Shown here piece by piece: positions 1-7,323 of a stretch of 28,069 nucleotides of DNA (its first letter is position 1; the number at the start of each line of letters is the position of its first letter). Source of the DNA: SIG603 sp964370405 (GTDB lineage Bacteria > Bacillota > Clostridia > Oscillospirales > Acutalibacteraceae); contig CAYJJB010000021.1 of NCBI GenBank assembly GCA_964370405.1, positions 1 to 28,069 of the forward strand, written 5' to 3'. The position numbers were made by a program, and so were the translations under genes. Under the pieces are notes generated by a model. That model was not told the DNA's origin, made no database searches, and saw nothing but the letters and a program-made list of their open reading frames with translations.

Positions 1-2
1 AG

Positions 3-1268
3 AGTTATGAAAGAGGCGAGAAACTTGTAGTGGAGATTAGTACACAGGAAGAACTTAGTTTATCGGCATTTAAAGTAGAGATTAAATATGATGTAGATGA
101 TTTGGAGTTTTTAGAAGCCTCAGCTTCTGGTGATGTGTTTTTTGATGAACATGATACATCAGGAAAGACGCTAGCTGTGTATGCGCTTAAAGAAGATGAA
201 ATAATAAGTGGAAATATTTGTGAGTTTTATTATGAAATTGACGAAGATTTAATTAGCAATTCAATAAATATTGAAATTATAGTTTCTGACATGGTAACAC
301 AGGATTCACAGCAAATTGATGTGAAGTTTGTAGAACATGCAACTGCTACAATAATTCCAAGAGATTCAGAAGATGCAAAGATATTAAGTCTTGTACCGTC
401 AAGTGGTTCGCTTTCTCCGAGTTTTAATACAGATACTCTATACTACAGTATAGCAGTACCGTATAGTGTTAATGAAATGGAATTTGATATTGAGGTGTCA
501 AGTCATGCAAAATACTCTATAAATCGTAAAAACTTGGGAAGCGGAGGAAGTACTACTACATTTAAGATAGTAGTAACAGCACAGGACGATGTCACTAAGA
601 GTGAATATCTTATTGATGTAAGTAGAGGAGAGTATAATCCGTCAAATCCAGATGACAATCAAACTGAAGATGGTTCTAGTAGCATGGAAATGCCGGTAAT
701 TTTATCGCTTGCACCAAGCGTGGGACAGTTTAATGAAGAATTTTCACCTGATATTTATGAATACACAATGCAGGTACCGTATGAAGTTTCAAGCATGAGC
801 TTTACTTATCTTGTAGATAATGACGTTGATGTAAGCATTAATAGAAAGAATTTAGGCAGTGGTGGCAGTACTGAAGATTTTATAATCACAGCAAGGCTTG
901 GTGATGAAAAAGTTCAGTATACAGTGCTGGTTACAAGAGGCGAATATGTAAGGGGAAGTTCGTCAAGCACAAAAGGTGATGATGGGGAAAACAAAGATGA
1001 TGATGACAGTACAATAAAAGAAGGCAAAACTGATGATGTTACAGTTGAAAATGCAGAGGGCACACAAGGTGCTTTAGAAAATAGAGAAGATATAGAAGCC
1101 GGTTCAGCGCAACTGGTACTAAATAATTCTGACGATGGGGATATAATTTTAATTATAGTTGTAATATGTACGGGTCTTGTAGTTATAATATCTATGGTAT
1201 TACTTCAAATATCAAATAGGAATTTAATACTGAGGTATAAAAAAACAAAACAAGATAACACAAAATAA
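3..1268 (+). CDS. Cell-surface protein, cohesin-like plus two cadherin-like domains, membrane anchored (5' partial)
   Basis: The reading frame is open to the left edge, so the true start lies outside the window; the first in-frame GTG (position 30) falls inside a beta-strand and is not the start. In order I see a cohesin-like beta-sandwich (to about position 350), two copies of a cadherin-like sandwich of the PF12733 kind (about 375-640 and 690-950), an acidic Ser/Asp/Glu-rich spacer, one hydrophobic segment (about 1138-1215) and a short basic tail. This layout fits an exported protein held in the membrane by its C-terminus, with the sandwiches outside. Both cadherin-like copies carry the same 13 residues, SINRKNLGSGGST. 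The ligand is unknown. The cohesin assignment rests on strand pattern only; any sandwich of the carbohydrate-binding kind would look similar. Confidence 0.7.
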   Translation, partial: SYERGEKLVVEISTQEELSLSAFKVEIKYDVDDLEFLEASASGDVFFDEHDTSGKTLAVYALKEDEIISGNICEFYYEIDEDLISNSINIEIIVSDMVTQDSQQIDVKFVEHATATIIPRDSEDAKILSLVPSSGSLSPSFNTDTLYYSIAVPYSVNEMEFDIEVSSHAKYSINRKNLGSGGSTTTFKIVVTAQDDVTKSEYLIDVSRGEYNPSNPDDNQTEDGSSSMEMPVILSLAPSVGQFNEEFSPDIYEYTMQVPYEVSSMSFTYLVDNDVDVSINRKNLGSGGSTEDFIITARLGDEKVQYTVLVTRGEYVRGSSSSTKGDDGENKDDDDSTIKEGKTDDVTVENAEGTQGALENREDIEAGSAQLVLNNSDDGDIILIIVVICTGLVVIISMVLLQISNRNLILRYKKTKQDNTK

Positions 1269-1305
1269 AAAAATGGTTATAGCAAATTTGCTATAACCAT
1301 TTTTT
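1267..1305. terminator. Bidirectional Rho-independent terminator
   Basis: A perfect 14-bp inverted repeat (ATGGTTATAGCAAA and its complement, 1273-1300) is flanked by an A run on the left and a T run on the right. It can therefore end transcription from the surface-protein gene on the plus strand and from the ABC permease gene on the minus strand. Confidence 0.92.
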
Positions 1306-1311
1306 ATTAGT

Positions 1312-2331
1312 TTAAGCTGTTTCCTTTTTTTGTAGTAAAACAGCAACTATAATAATTGCACCTTTAAATGCCTCACGTAAAAATGGAGGAACACCAATAA
1401 GGTTTAATAGATTGTTCATTACGACTATAATTAAAAAACCTAAAACAGTCCCTACAACAGAACCTTTACCGCCTGACATGCTTGTGCCGCCAACAATAAC
1501 CGCTGCTATGGCATCAAGCTCATATCCGCTTCCTGCGCTTGCGTAGTCCATAGAGCCTATTCTTGAAACAGAAATTATAGCAGACACTGAACATAAAAGA
1601 CCAATTAAAGAATAAATTTTAAGTTTAACAGATTTAATGTTAACGCCCGATAGTATAGCTGCTTTTTCATTAGAACCTACAGCATATACATGTCGACCAA
1701 AAACAGTTTTCTTTGAAATTATATGAAGTATAAATGCCGCAACGCCAAAGTATAAAATTGGCAAAATTGTTTCGCCACCAATTTGAAAATTTGCAATTTG
1801 CAAAAATTCTGATGGAACTTTTGGAGAAGGTCCTTGCATAAAATACTGAGTTACGCTTCTAAAAATATTTAATGTACCCAAAGTTGCAATGAATGGTGGC
1901 AGCTTACCCCAGGTTATGAAAGCGCCATTTAAAAATCCAAGTGCAGCACCTATTAGTAATGAGGCAAGAATTGCCATAACAAAAACAAGAGGGTAGGGTA
2001 TGCCTAAATTCATAAATATGCCACCGGTGTCAACCATTAGCATGGTTACAGCACCAACTGTAACGAAAGTAGAACCTACAGCAAGGTCAATACCGCCAGA
2101 AATAATTACAAAAGTCATGCCAAGGGCAATAATGCCGACAGATACATTGTTTCTTACAAGGTTTAGCCAGTTTTTATACCAAAGCTGAAACCACTCGCCA
2201 AAGCTTTCAAAGTCAAAACCTAGGGCTAAAGTTTGGGCAATTATAAGTAAAAACAGAACCAAGCCTATACTGAGTAAAGAATTTTTTTTCCAGGTTTTAA
2301 TAAACCAGTTTTGATTTTTAATTTGTTCCAT
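1312..2331 (-). CDS. Sugar-type ABC transporter permease (RbsC family)
   Basis: Integral membrane subunit of a ribose/galactose-type ABC importer (BPD_transp_2 family). The 339 residues hold about eight to ten hydrophobic segments and the family's conserved glycine-rich part near the C-terminus, VIVGGTSMSGGKGSVVGT, followed by a final membrane helix. I chose the ATG at 2331 because GGAGG lies five bases before it. A longer frame to 2364 has no ribosome binding site. The start overlaps the end of the ATPase gene by 14 bases, which suggests translational coupling. It is the last gene of the binding protein-ATPase-permease operon and ends at the shared terminator. The substrate cannot be read from the sequence; no sugar kinase or regulator lies beside it. 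Confidence 0.92.
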   Translation of the reverse strand: MEQIKNQNWFIKTWKKNSLLSIGLVLFLLIIAQTLALGFDFESFGEWFQLWYKNWLNLVRNNVSVGIIALGMTFVIISGGIDLAVGSTFVTVGAVTMLMVDTGGIFMNLGIPYPLVFVMAILASLLIGAALGFLNGAFITWGKLPPFIATLGTLNIFRSVTQYFMQGPSPKVPSEFLQIANFQIGGETILPILYFGVAAFILHIISKKTVFGRHVYAVGSNEKAAILSGVNIKSVKLKIYSLIGLLCSVSAIISVSRIGSMDYASAGSGYELDAIAAVIVGGTSMSGGKGSVVGTVLGFLIIVVMNNLLNLIGVPPFLREAFKGAIIIVAVLLQKKETA

Positions 2332-3823
2332 GTTCGCCTCCAAAATTTTTGCTACCTGTAGCATAGCTCATAATAATTTGTTCACTCATCTCATCGCTTG
2401 TGAGCTCACCATTAATTTTTCCGTGAAACATAATAAAGCTTCTGTCGCAAATTTTAATAATTTCAGATGCCTCACTTGATAGGATAATAATGCCGACACC
2501 ACTCTCAGAAAGTTTTAAAATTATATCATATATCTCTTCTTTTGCACCAACATCAACGCCTTGCGTTGGATTGTCAAACACTATAACAGAAGGATTAGAG
2601 TCAAGCCATTTGGCAAGCATAACTTTTTGTTGATTTCCTCCAGAAAGACTTGTGATTAAATCATCAATACTTCCCATTTTTATTGAGAGTTCATTTGAAT
2701 ATTTGTTAAAATTCTCACTTTGGAAATTGGTATTTATAAGAAGATTTTTTACATAGTTTTTAAGGGTTACAATAGTTCCATTTTCCAGTATGCTAAGATC
2801 TTTAATTATGGCATTTTCCTTGCGGTTTCTAGGTACATAGCCTATGCCTTGCTTTAATGCAACCGATGGTGACTTCATTTTAACCACTTCACCAGATACG
2901 ACTATATCGCCTTTGTAATTTGGGTTGCAGCCAAATACAGTTTGGAAAAGTTCGCTTCTTCCGTCACCTAAAAGCCCTGTAAAACCTAAAATTTCACCTT
3001 TTTTTAGGGTGAAGTTAATATTTTTAAATTTATCTTCAAAAGATAAATCTACGCACTTTAAAACTTCATCGCCAAGTTTTATTGTTCTTGAAAGTTTTTC
3101 ATTTCGTACTTCGTGGCCTACCATATATGTTGCAAGTTCATGAGGGTTTGTGTCAGAAACGCTACCGCTTGCAACCATTACACCGTCACGTAAAACAGTA
3201 TAATTTGTGCAAATTTCCATTACTTCTTTTAGTTTGTGAGAGATAAATATAATTGATACACCACGGTCTTTTAGCGTATTCATCATGTTAAAAACTCGTT
3301 TAATTTCAGGCTCTGTAAGAGATGTGGTGGGCTCGTCCATAATGATTATTGAGGCATTCATAAGTAGAGCTCTTGAAATTTCAACTATTTGCTTATAAGA
3401 CGCATCAAGCTGTCCGACCATTTCTTTAGGATCTAAATTAATATCTAGTGTTTTAAAAATTTTAGCAGTGTTTTCAATCATGGTTTTGGCATCTAAAAAC
3501 CTGCCTTTTTTTATTTCACGACCTATGTACATATTTTCGTAAATTGCAAGGTCATTAATTAAATTAAGCTCTTGATGAATAAATGCAATACCTTTGTTTA
3601 GTGAGTCAATAGGTTTTGCAAAATGCACTTTTGTGCCATCTAATAAAATCTCACCGCTATCTGCACTTATTACACCGCCTAAAATATTCATAAGCGTGGA
3701 TTTACCTGCACCGTTTTCTCCAAGGAGTGCACAAATTTCACCTTCTTTTAAACTGAAGTCTACTTCCTTTAGAACATTGTTTGCACCAAAGGATTTTGTT
3801 ATTCCTTGCATTTTAAGTTCCAT
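2318..3823 (-). CDS. Sugar-type ABC transporter ATP-binding protein with two ATPase domains (RbsA family)
   Basis: Fused double ATPase of 501 residues, the usual length for RbsA/MglA proteins, energising the permease encoded just downstream. Domain 1 has a normal Walker A (GENGAGKST, residues 35-43) and Walker B with glutamate (IIIMDEPTTSLTE), but its signature reads LDASYKQ instead of LSGGQ-like. Domain 2 has a degenerate Walker A (GLLGDGRSE, no lysine), a perfect signature (LSGGNQQK) and a Walker B of DNP where the catalytic glutamate is replaced by asparagine. Paired head to tail, this predicts one intact and one dead ATP site. The ATG at 3823 is preceded by GGAGGAG four bases away. A frame open to 3868 would start inside a terminator hairpin and is rejected. 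Confidence 0.93.
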   Translation of the reverse strand: MELKMQGITKSFGANNVLKEVDFSLKEGEICALLGENGAGKSTLMNILGGVISADSGEILLDGTKVHFAKPIDSLNKGIAFIHQELNLINDLAIYENMYIGREIKKGRFLDAKTMIENTAKIFKTLDINLDPKEMVGQLDASYKQIVEISRALLMNASIIIMDEPTTSLTEPEIKRVFNMMNTLKDRGVSIIFISHKLKEVMEICTNYTVLRDGVMVASGSVSDTNPHELATYMVGHEVRNEKLSRTIKLGDEVLKCVDLSFEDKFKNINFTLKKGEILGFTGLLGDGRSELFQTVFGCNPNYKGDIVVSGEVVKMKSPSVALKQGIGYVPRNRKENAIIKDLSILENGTIVTLKNYVKNLLINTNFQSENFNKYSNELSIKMGSIDDLITSLSGGNQQKVMLAKWLDSNPSVIVFDNPTQGVDVGAKEEIYDIILKLSESGVGIIILSSEASEIIKICDRSFIMFHGKINGELTSDEMSEQIIMSYATGSKNFGGEHGTN

Positions 3824-3839
3824 ACAACTCCTCCTTCCT

Positions 3840-3873
3840 AAAAAAAGGGCTATGACGAATATCGCCATAGCCC
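3840..3873 (-). terminator. Intra-operon hairpin terminator between binding-protein and ATPase genes
   Basis: On the minus strand GGGCTATG and CATAGCCC enclose an inner CGA/TCG pairing, followed directly by seven T residues. It sits between the binding-protein stop and the ATPase ribosome binding site. Known operons of this type use such a structure to make far more binding protein than membrane subunits; that role here is inference from position. Confidence 0.85.
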
Positions 3874-3894
3874 AGATACTCTTTTTATATTATA

Positions 3895-4911
3895 TTAGTA
3901 TGGTGAGTTTTCGTCAAGGAAATCTTGATAATTATCTCTGTCAACTATAGTTGTTGGGATAATTTTAACTTCTTCAACTGTTTCGCCATTTAATATATCA
4001 ACTGCCATGTCAACAGCATCTTTAACCATTGCTGGGCTGTATAGAGCTGATTGAATCCAAATCTCTTCGTTTTCAGGCATCATGTTGAAATACTCTTGCA
4101 TTCCGCCGCCGCCTGTTACAACTTTGATGTCAGTTCTGCCAGCTTCTGAAATAGCTTGTAGAACACCTACTGATGTTTCATCATCCATAGAGTAAACAGC
4201 ATCAATTTCTGGGTTAGCTGTTAGAATATCAGCAAAGTCTGATAGACCGTCTTCACGAGTGAACTGTGTAGCATAAGTGATTATTTCCATATCAGGAGCG
4301 ATTTCAGCCATTGTATCAACAAAGCCTTTTTCACGAAGTTCTGATACTGAACCCGCTGATGGTACGTTTAGTACAACAACTGTGCCTTCTGTGCCGATTT
4401 TTTCTACGATGTAGTTAGCACCTTGAACGCCCATGTCTTCGTTATCGCCTGAAACTCTGTAAACGCCTTCTGCATCAATAGCTATGTCAAAGTTAACAAC
4501 AGTTATACCTTCGTCAATAGCTTGTTGGATTGGCACTTCCATACCTTCCCATTGTGGGAAAGCAACGATAGCATTAGCACCCCAAGTTTTAAGGTCATCA
4601 AGTTGTGCTGTCATTTCTTCTGCGTTTGAGCTTGTTGAAACTTGGTAATCGATACCTAGTTCAATGCACTGTGCTTCAGCATGGTATGCAACAGCTGCAA
4701 CCCAACCGTGAGTTACCGCAGGAGCAAGGATACCAATTTTCATGTCTGTTGCAGGCTCTGACTCTGATTCTGATTCAGGCTCTGACGCTGGTTCTGATGT
4801 GCTTGCTTGGCTTTCTGAAGGTGTTGAGCTGCCTGTATCTGTGTTTGAACAAGATACAAAGCTGAAAACTACCATCGTAGCTACAAGCATAAGTGATAAT
4901 ATTTTTTTCAT
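3895..4911 (-). CDS. Sugar-type ABC transporter substrate-binding lipoprotein (RbsB-like)
   Basis: Extracellular receptor of the importer, 338 residues. A basic start and hydrophobic stretch lead to a lipobox-like FVSC with the lipidated cysteine at residue 21; phenylalanine at -3 is slightly unusual. A flexible linker rich in Ser, Glu and Pro (about residues 22-54) tethers the two-lobed Peripla_BP_4 domain, which starts at MKIGILAPAVTHGW and contains the usual second-lobe strand AVYSMDDETSVGVLQA. The ATG has GAGAGGAG upstream. It is the first gene of the operon, and the hairpin after its stop should raise its level over the other two. A sugar or related small polar ligand is expected from the family; I cannot tell which. 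The neighbouring nucleobase permease gene has its own promoter, so it is weak evidence. Confidence 0.93.
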   Translation of the reverse strand: MKKILSLMLVATMVVFSFVSCSNTDTGSSTPSESQASTSEPASEPESESESEPATDMKIGILAPAVTHGWVAAVAYHAEAQCIELGIDYQVSTSSNAEEMTAQLDDLKTWGANAIVAFPQWEGMEVPIQQAIDEGITVVNFDIAIDAEGVYRVSGDNEDMGVQGANYIVEKIGTEGTVVVLNVPSAGSVSELREKGFVDTMAEIAPDMEIITYATQFTREDGLSDFADILTANPEIDAVYSMDDETSVGVLQAISEAGRTDIKVVTGGGGMQEYFNMMPENEEIWIQSALYSPAMVKDAVDMAVDILNGETVEEVKIIPTTIVDRDNYQDFLDENSPY

Positions 4912-4970
4912 ATATTTCTCCTCTCAGCCACTAAAAAATTTAAATTATGTTAAGTGACTCTTTCGGTGGT

Positions 4971-4999
4971 ATTATAACAAGCTTAATAGAAAAAAGCAA
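4971..4999 (-). promoter_or_regulatory. Sigma-A type promoter of the ABC operon
   Basis: On the minus strand, -35 TTGCTT (4994-4999), 17-base spacer and perfect -10 TATAAT (4971-4976). Transcription would begin near 4964, about 50 bases before the binding-protein ATG. Confidence 0.75.
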
Positions 5000-5015
5000 G
5001 TGTTTTTTCTATTAA
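4983..5015. repeat. Perfect 13-bp inverted repeat over the ABC promoter, candidate operator
   Basis: Arms TTAATAGAAAAAA (4983-4995) and TTTTTTCTATTAA (5003-5015) are exact complements around a 7-base centre. The left arm covers part of the promoter spacer, and the arm end plus centre contain the -35 hexamer. A repressor or activator bound here would control the operon. It does not match the catabolite-repression (cre) consensus. A weak A/T hairpin ending transcription from the upstream permease gene is the alternative reading. Confidence 0.55.
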
Positions 5016-5084
5016 ATTTTATTTAGTCTTAACAAAGTCTTAATAATTAATTTATGAAATATGTTTGTAATTGTTTTTTAATAT

Positions 5085-6440
5085 TTAAACTTCAAAGTTT
5101 ACAGCTTTGTCACCGTCTTTGTGCTCGCCAAATTTATAGTCATTTCCTGGAAGTACAGCATTTAAAATAATACCTACAATTGAAGCTACAGCAAGACCTG
5201 AAAGGCTGATTGTAATTTCGCCCACTGTAAATATTATTGCACCTATAGAGCTAAAGCGAATACCAATTGCTAAAACAAGTATTAAAGCAGCTATAATAAC
5301 ATTGCGACTTTTTGTAAAGTCAACTTGATTTTCAACAATGTTTCTAACACCTACAGCGGATATCATACCGTATAAAACAAGGCTTACACCGCCAATAGTT
5401 GCAGTTGGAAGAGAAACGATAAGTGCTGCAAATTTTGGTGAGAAAGAAAGAAGCATGCTAAATACAGCAGCAATTCTTATAACTTTTGGGTCAAATACTT
5501 TAGAAAGCGCTAAAACACCTGTGTTTTCACCGTAAGTGGTATTTGCAGGAGCACCGAAAAGTGCAGCTAAAGTAGTTGCAACACCATCACCTAAAGTAGT
5601 TCTGTGAAGACCTGGGTCTTCTAAGTAATTTTTGCCTGTTGTAGAGCTTATAGCGCACATATCGCCAATATGCTCCATCATAGTTGCAAGTGTTATAGGC
5701 ATAATAGTGATTATTGCAGAAATTAGCATTGAAGCATCAAAGTCAGCACCAAAAATTGAAAATGCAGTTTGCTCAAATGTAAATGGTAGCCCAATCCAGC
5801 CAGCATTATTCCAGTTTGTCATAAATGTAGCTTGTGATGCAGGATCAATAATCATTGAAAGTAGATAGCTTACAACAACACCTAATAATATAGGTATAAT
5901 TTTAAGCATGCCCTTGCCCCAAATGTTAAAGCAAATTACTATAACAACCGCGCTAAGTGCTACCCACCAGTTAGCAGTTGCACTGTCAATTGCAACAGGG
6001 GATAGGGTAAGTCCAATAGCCACAATGATAGGGCCTGTTACTATTGGAGGGAAAAACTTCATAACCTTTTGTGTGCCGAAAACTTTAATTAGAGCCGCAA
6101 GTACAAAGTATATAAGACCAGCAACAGCTACACCAAAGCTTGAATAAGTAAGAGGGATTTCTTGCCCTGCAGCGGTAGTTAGGCCGTAAGCACCTAAAAA
6201 TGCGAACGAACTTCCTAAAAATGCAGGAACTTTAAGTTTTGTTATAAAATGGAATAAAAGTGTGCCAAGACCTGCAAAAAGCAGAGTTGCGCTAACAGAA
6301 AGTCCTGTTATAGCAGGCACAAGTACGGTAGCACCAAACATGGCAAATAAATGTTGGATACCCAAAACTAACATTTTTGGTCTGCCTAGAGCTCTGGCGT
6401 CGTAAATTGCATCGTGATTATCTTTTTGTTTTTTACTCAT
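5085..6440 (-). CDS. Nucleobase:cation symporter, NCS2 family (uracil/xanthine permease)
   Basis: Membrane carrier of 451 residues that imports a nucleobase, most like the UraA uracil group. The family motif GIQHLFAMFGA with its Gln-His pair is at residues 27-37, and the substrate-site helix carries the NTTYGENTGVLALSKV signature. About twelve to fourteen hydrophobic segments fill the protein. The ATG at 6440 is the only good in-frame start, yet no ribosome binding site lies within 15 bases of it; AAAGGTGGG is about 35 bases away with a hairpin and a short TTG-led frame in between. It has its own promoter. Uracil versus xanthine specificity is not settled; no pyr or xpt gene or purine riboswitch is adjacent. 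Confidence 0.92.
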   Translation of the reverse strand: MSKKQKDNHDAIYDARALGRPKMLVLGIQHLFAMFGATVLVPAITGLSVSATLLFAGLGTLLFHFITKLKVPAFLGSSFAFLGAYGLTTAAGQEIPLTYSSFGVAVAGLIYFVLAALIKVFGTQKVMKFFPPIVTGPIIVAIGLTLSPVAIDSATANWWVALSAVVIVICFNIWGKGMLKIIPILLGVVVSYLLSMIIDPASQATFMTNWNNAGWIGLPFTFEQTAFSIFGADFDASMLISAIITIMPITLATMMEHIGDMCAISSTTGKNYLEDPGLHRTTLGDGVATTLAALFGAPANTTYGENTGVLALSKVFDPKVIRIAAVFSMLLSFSPKFAALIVSLPTATIGGVSLVLYGMISAVGVRNIVENQVDFTKSRNVIIAALILVLAIGIRFSSIGAIIFTVGEITISLSGLAVASIVGIILNAVLPGNDYKFGEHKDGDKAVNFEV

Positions 6441-6483
6441 AAATAATACTGTGTTAAATTAAAACACAGCAATACCCACCTTT
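6437..6483 (-). promoter_or_regulatory. Unusual translation-initiation region of the NCS2 permease gene
   Basis: On the minus strand AAAGGTGGG (6475-6483) is followed by a perfect 7-bp hairpin, CTGTGTT/AACACAG (6449-6469), and then the ATG at 6440. An 11-codon frame starting with TTG at 6472 ends with a TGA that overlaps the permease ATG as ATGA. The site could work either by folding the hairpin to bring the Shine-Dalgarno sequence closer, or by translational coupling from the mini-frame. Confidence 0.45.
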
Positions 6484-6501
6484 CAAATATAATTTTTTTA
6501 C

Positions 6502-6530
6502 ATTTTAACATATTGTTCATAAAATAGCAA
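6502..6530 (-). promoter_or_regulatory. Promoter of the NCS2 permease gene
   Basis: On the minus strand, -35 TTGCTA (6525-6530), 17-base spacer and -10 TAAAAT (6502-6507). The predicted leader of about 55 bases is too short for a purine riboswitch or a PyrR attenuator. Confidence 0.6.
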
Positions 6531-6665
6531 TAAAAAATTTTTATTAAACTACTACTTTTGACGTTTTTGTCATATAAAAATGCGATTTTGTTATAGATAA
6601 GTCATAACTAATATGTTATAAATTAAGCAGTGGAAAAAACTCACGAAAGAGAGGCGTAAATAAAC

Positions 6666-7301
6666 GTGAAAGAAGAAGATAAAATAAAAAAAGGAATACT
6701 TTTCAGTCCAGCAGATCCTCAGTTAAAAGCGATAAAACTTAAAACGCATAATTTGAATTTGGATTTTAACAGGCTTTATGAAGATCAAGTGGAAGAAAGA
6801 ACAAAGATATTAAATGAAATACTGGGTGAATTGGGAGAGGGAAGCTTTTTACAAGGGCCTATTACATTTCATTATGGAGTGCATACAAAAATAGGTAAAA
6901 GCTGTTTTATCAATTTTAATTTTACGGTTCAAGATGATGCAGAGGTCACTATTGGCGACGACTGCAACTTTGGCCCTAACGTGACAATTGTGACACCTGT
7001 GCATCCAATGCTGGCAAATGAAAGAAAACTTATGCTTGATAAAGATGGGAATAAAAAACATCTTTGTTATGCAAAGCCTGTGAAAATTGGCAAAGACTGC
7101 TGGTTTGGCGCAAACGTTGTAATTTGTCCTGGAGTAACTATTGGTAATAACTGTGTAATAGGGGCCGGGAGTGTGGTGGTAAAAGATATACCAGATAATG
7201 TATTCGCCGCAGGAAATCCTTGTAAAGTTATTAGAGAGATAAATGAAAAAGACAGCATGGTATATAAGCCTGAAATATTAGCAGATAATAGTGTGATATA
7301 A
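6666..7301 (+). CDS. Maltose/galactoside O-acetyltransferase-like enzyme (left-handed beta-helix)
   Basis: Cytoplasmic acetyl-CoA-dependent acyltransferase of the Maa/LacA/NodL group, 211 residues. An N-terminal helical part (about residues 1-60) leads into hexapeptide repeats such as IGKSCFINFNFTVQD, IGDDCNFGPNVTI and IGKDCWFGANVVI. The active-site loop VTPVHPML carries the catalytic histidine, and the end IPDNVFAAGNPCKVIREI is typical of the family. The start is GTG, with GAGAGG eleven bases upstream. No strong promoter is visible; a weak TTGTCA (6567) with TATAGA (6592) at 19-base spacing is possible. It lies 22 bases before the isomerase gene and is probably co-transcribed with it, hinting at sugar metabolism. 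The acceptor sugar is unknown. Confidence 0.88.
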   Translation: MKEEDKIKKGILFSPADPQLKAIKLKTHNLNLDFNRLYEDQVEERTKILNEILGELGEGSFLQGPITFHYGVHTKIGKSCFINFNFTVQDDAEVTIGDDCNFGPNVTIVTPVHPMLANERKLMLDKDGNKKHLCYAKPVKIGKDCWFGANVVICPGVTIGNNCVIGAGSVVVKDIPDNVFAAGNPCKVIREINEKDSMVYKPEILADNSVI

Positions 7302-7323
7302 ATAAAAATAGGAGGGAAATATT

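Noticed and set aside
3824..3868. Longer N-terminus for the ABC ATPase
   Set aside because: It would start inside the intra-operon terminator hairpin and lacks a ribosome binding site; 3823 has an excellent one.
4605..4865. Plus-strand frames opposite the binding-protein gene
   Set aside because: The low-complexity Ser/Glu/Pro linker on the minus strand produces artificial open frames on the other strand.
6441..6500. Purine riboswitch or PyrR attenuator before the NCS2 permease
   Set aside because: The leader is only about 55 bases and shows neither the purine-aptamer core nor a terminator/antiterminator pair.
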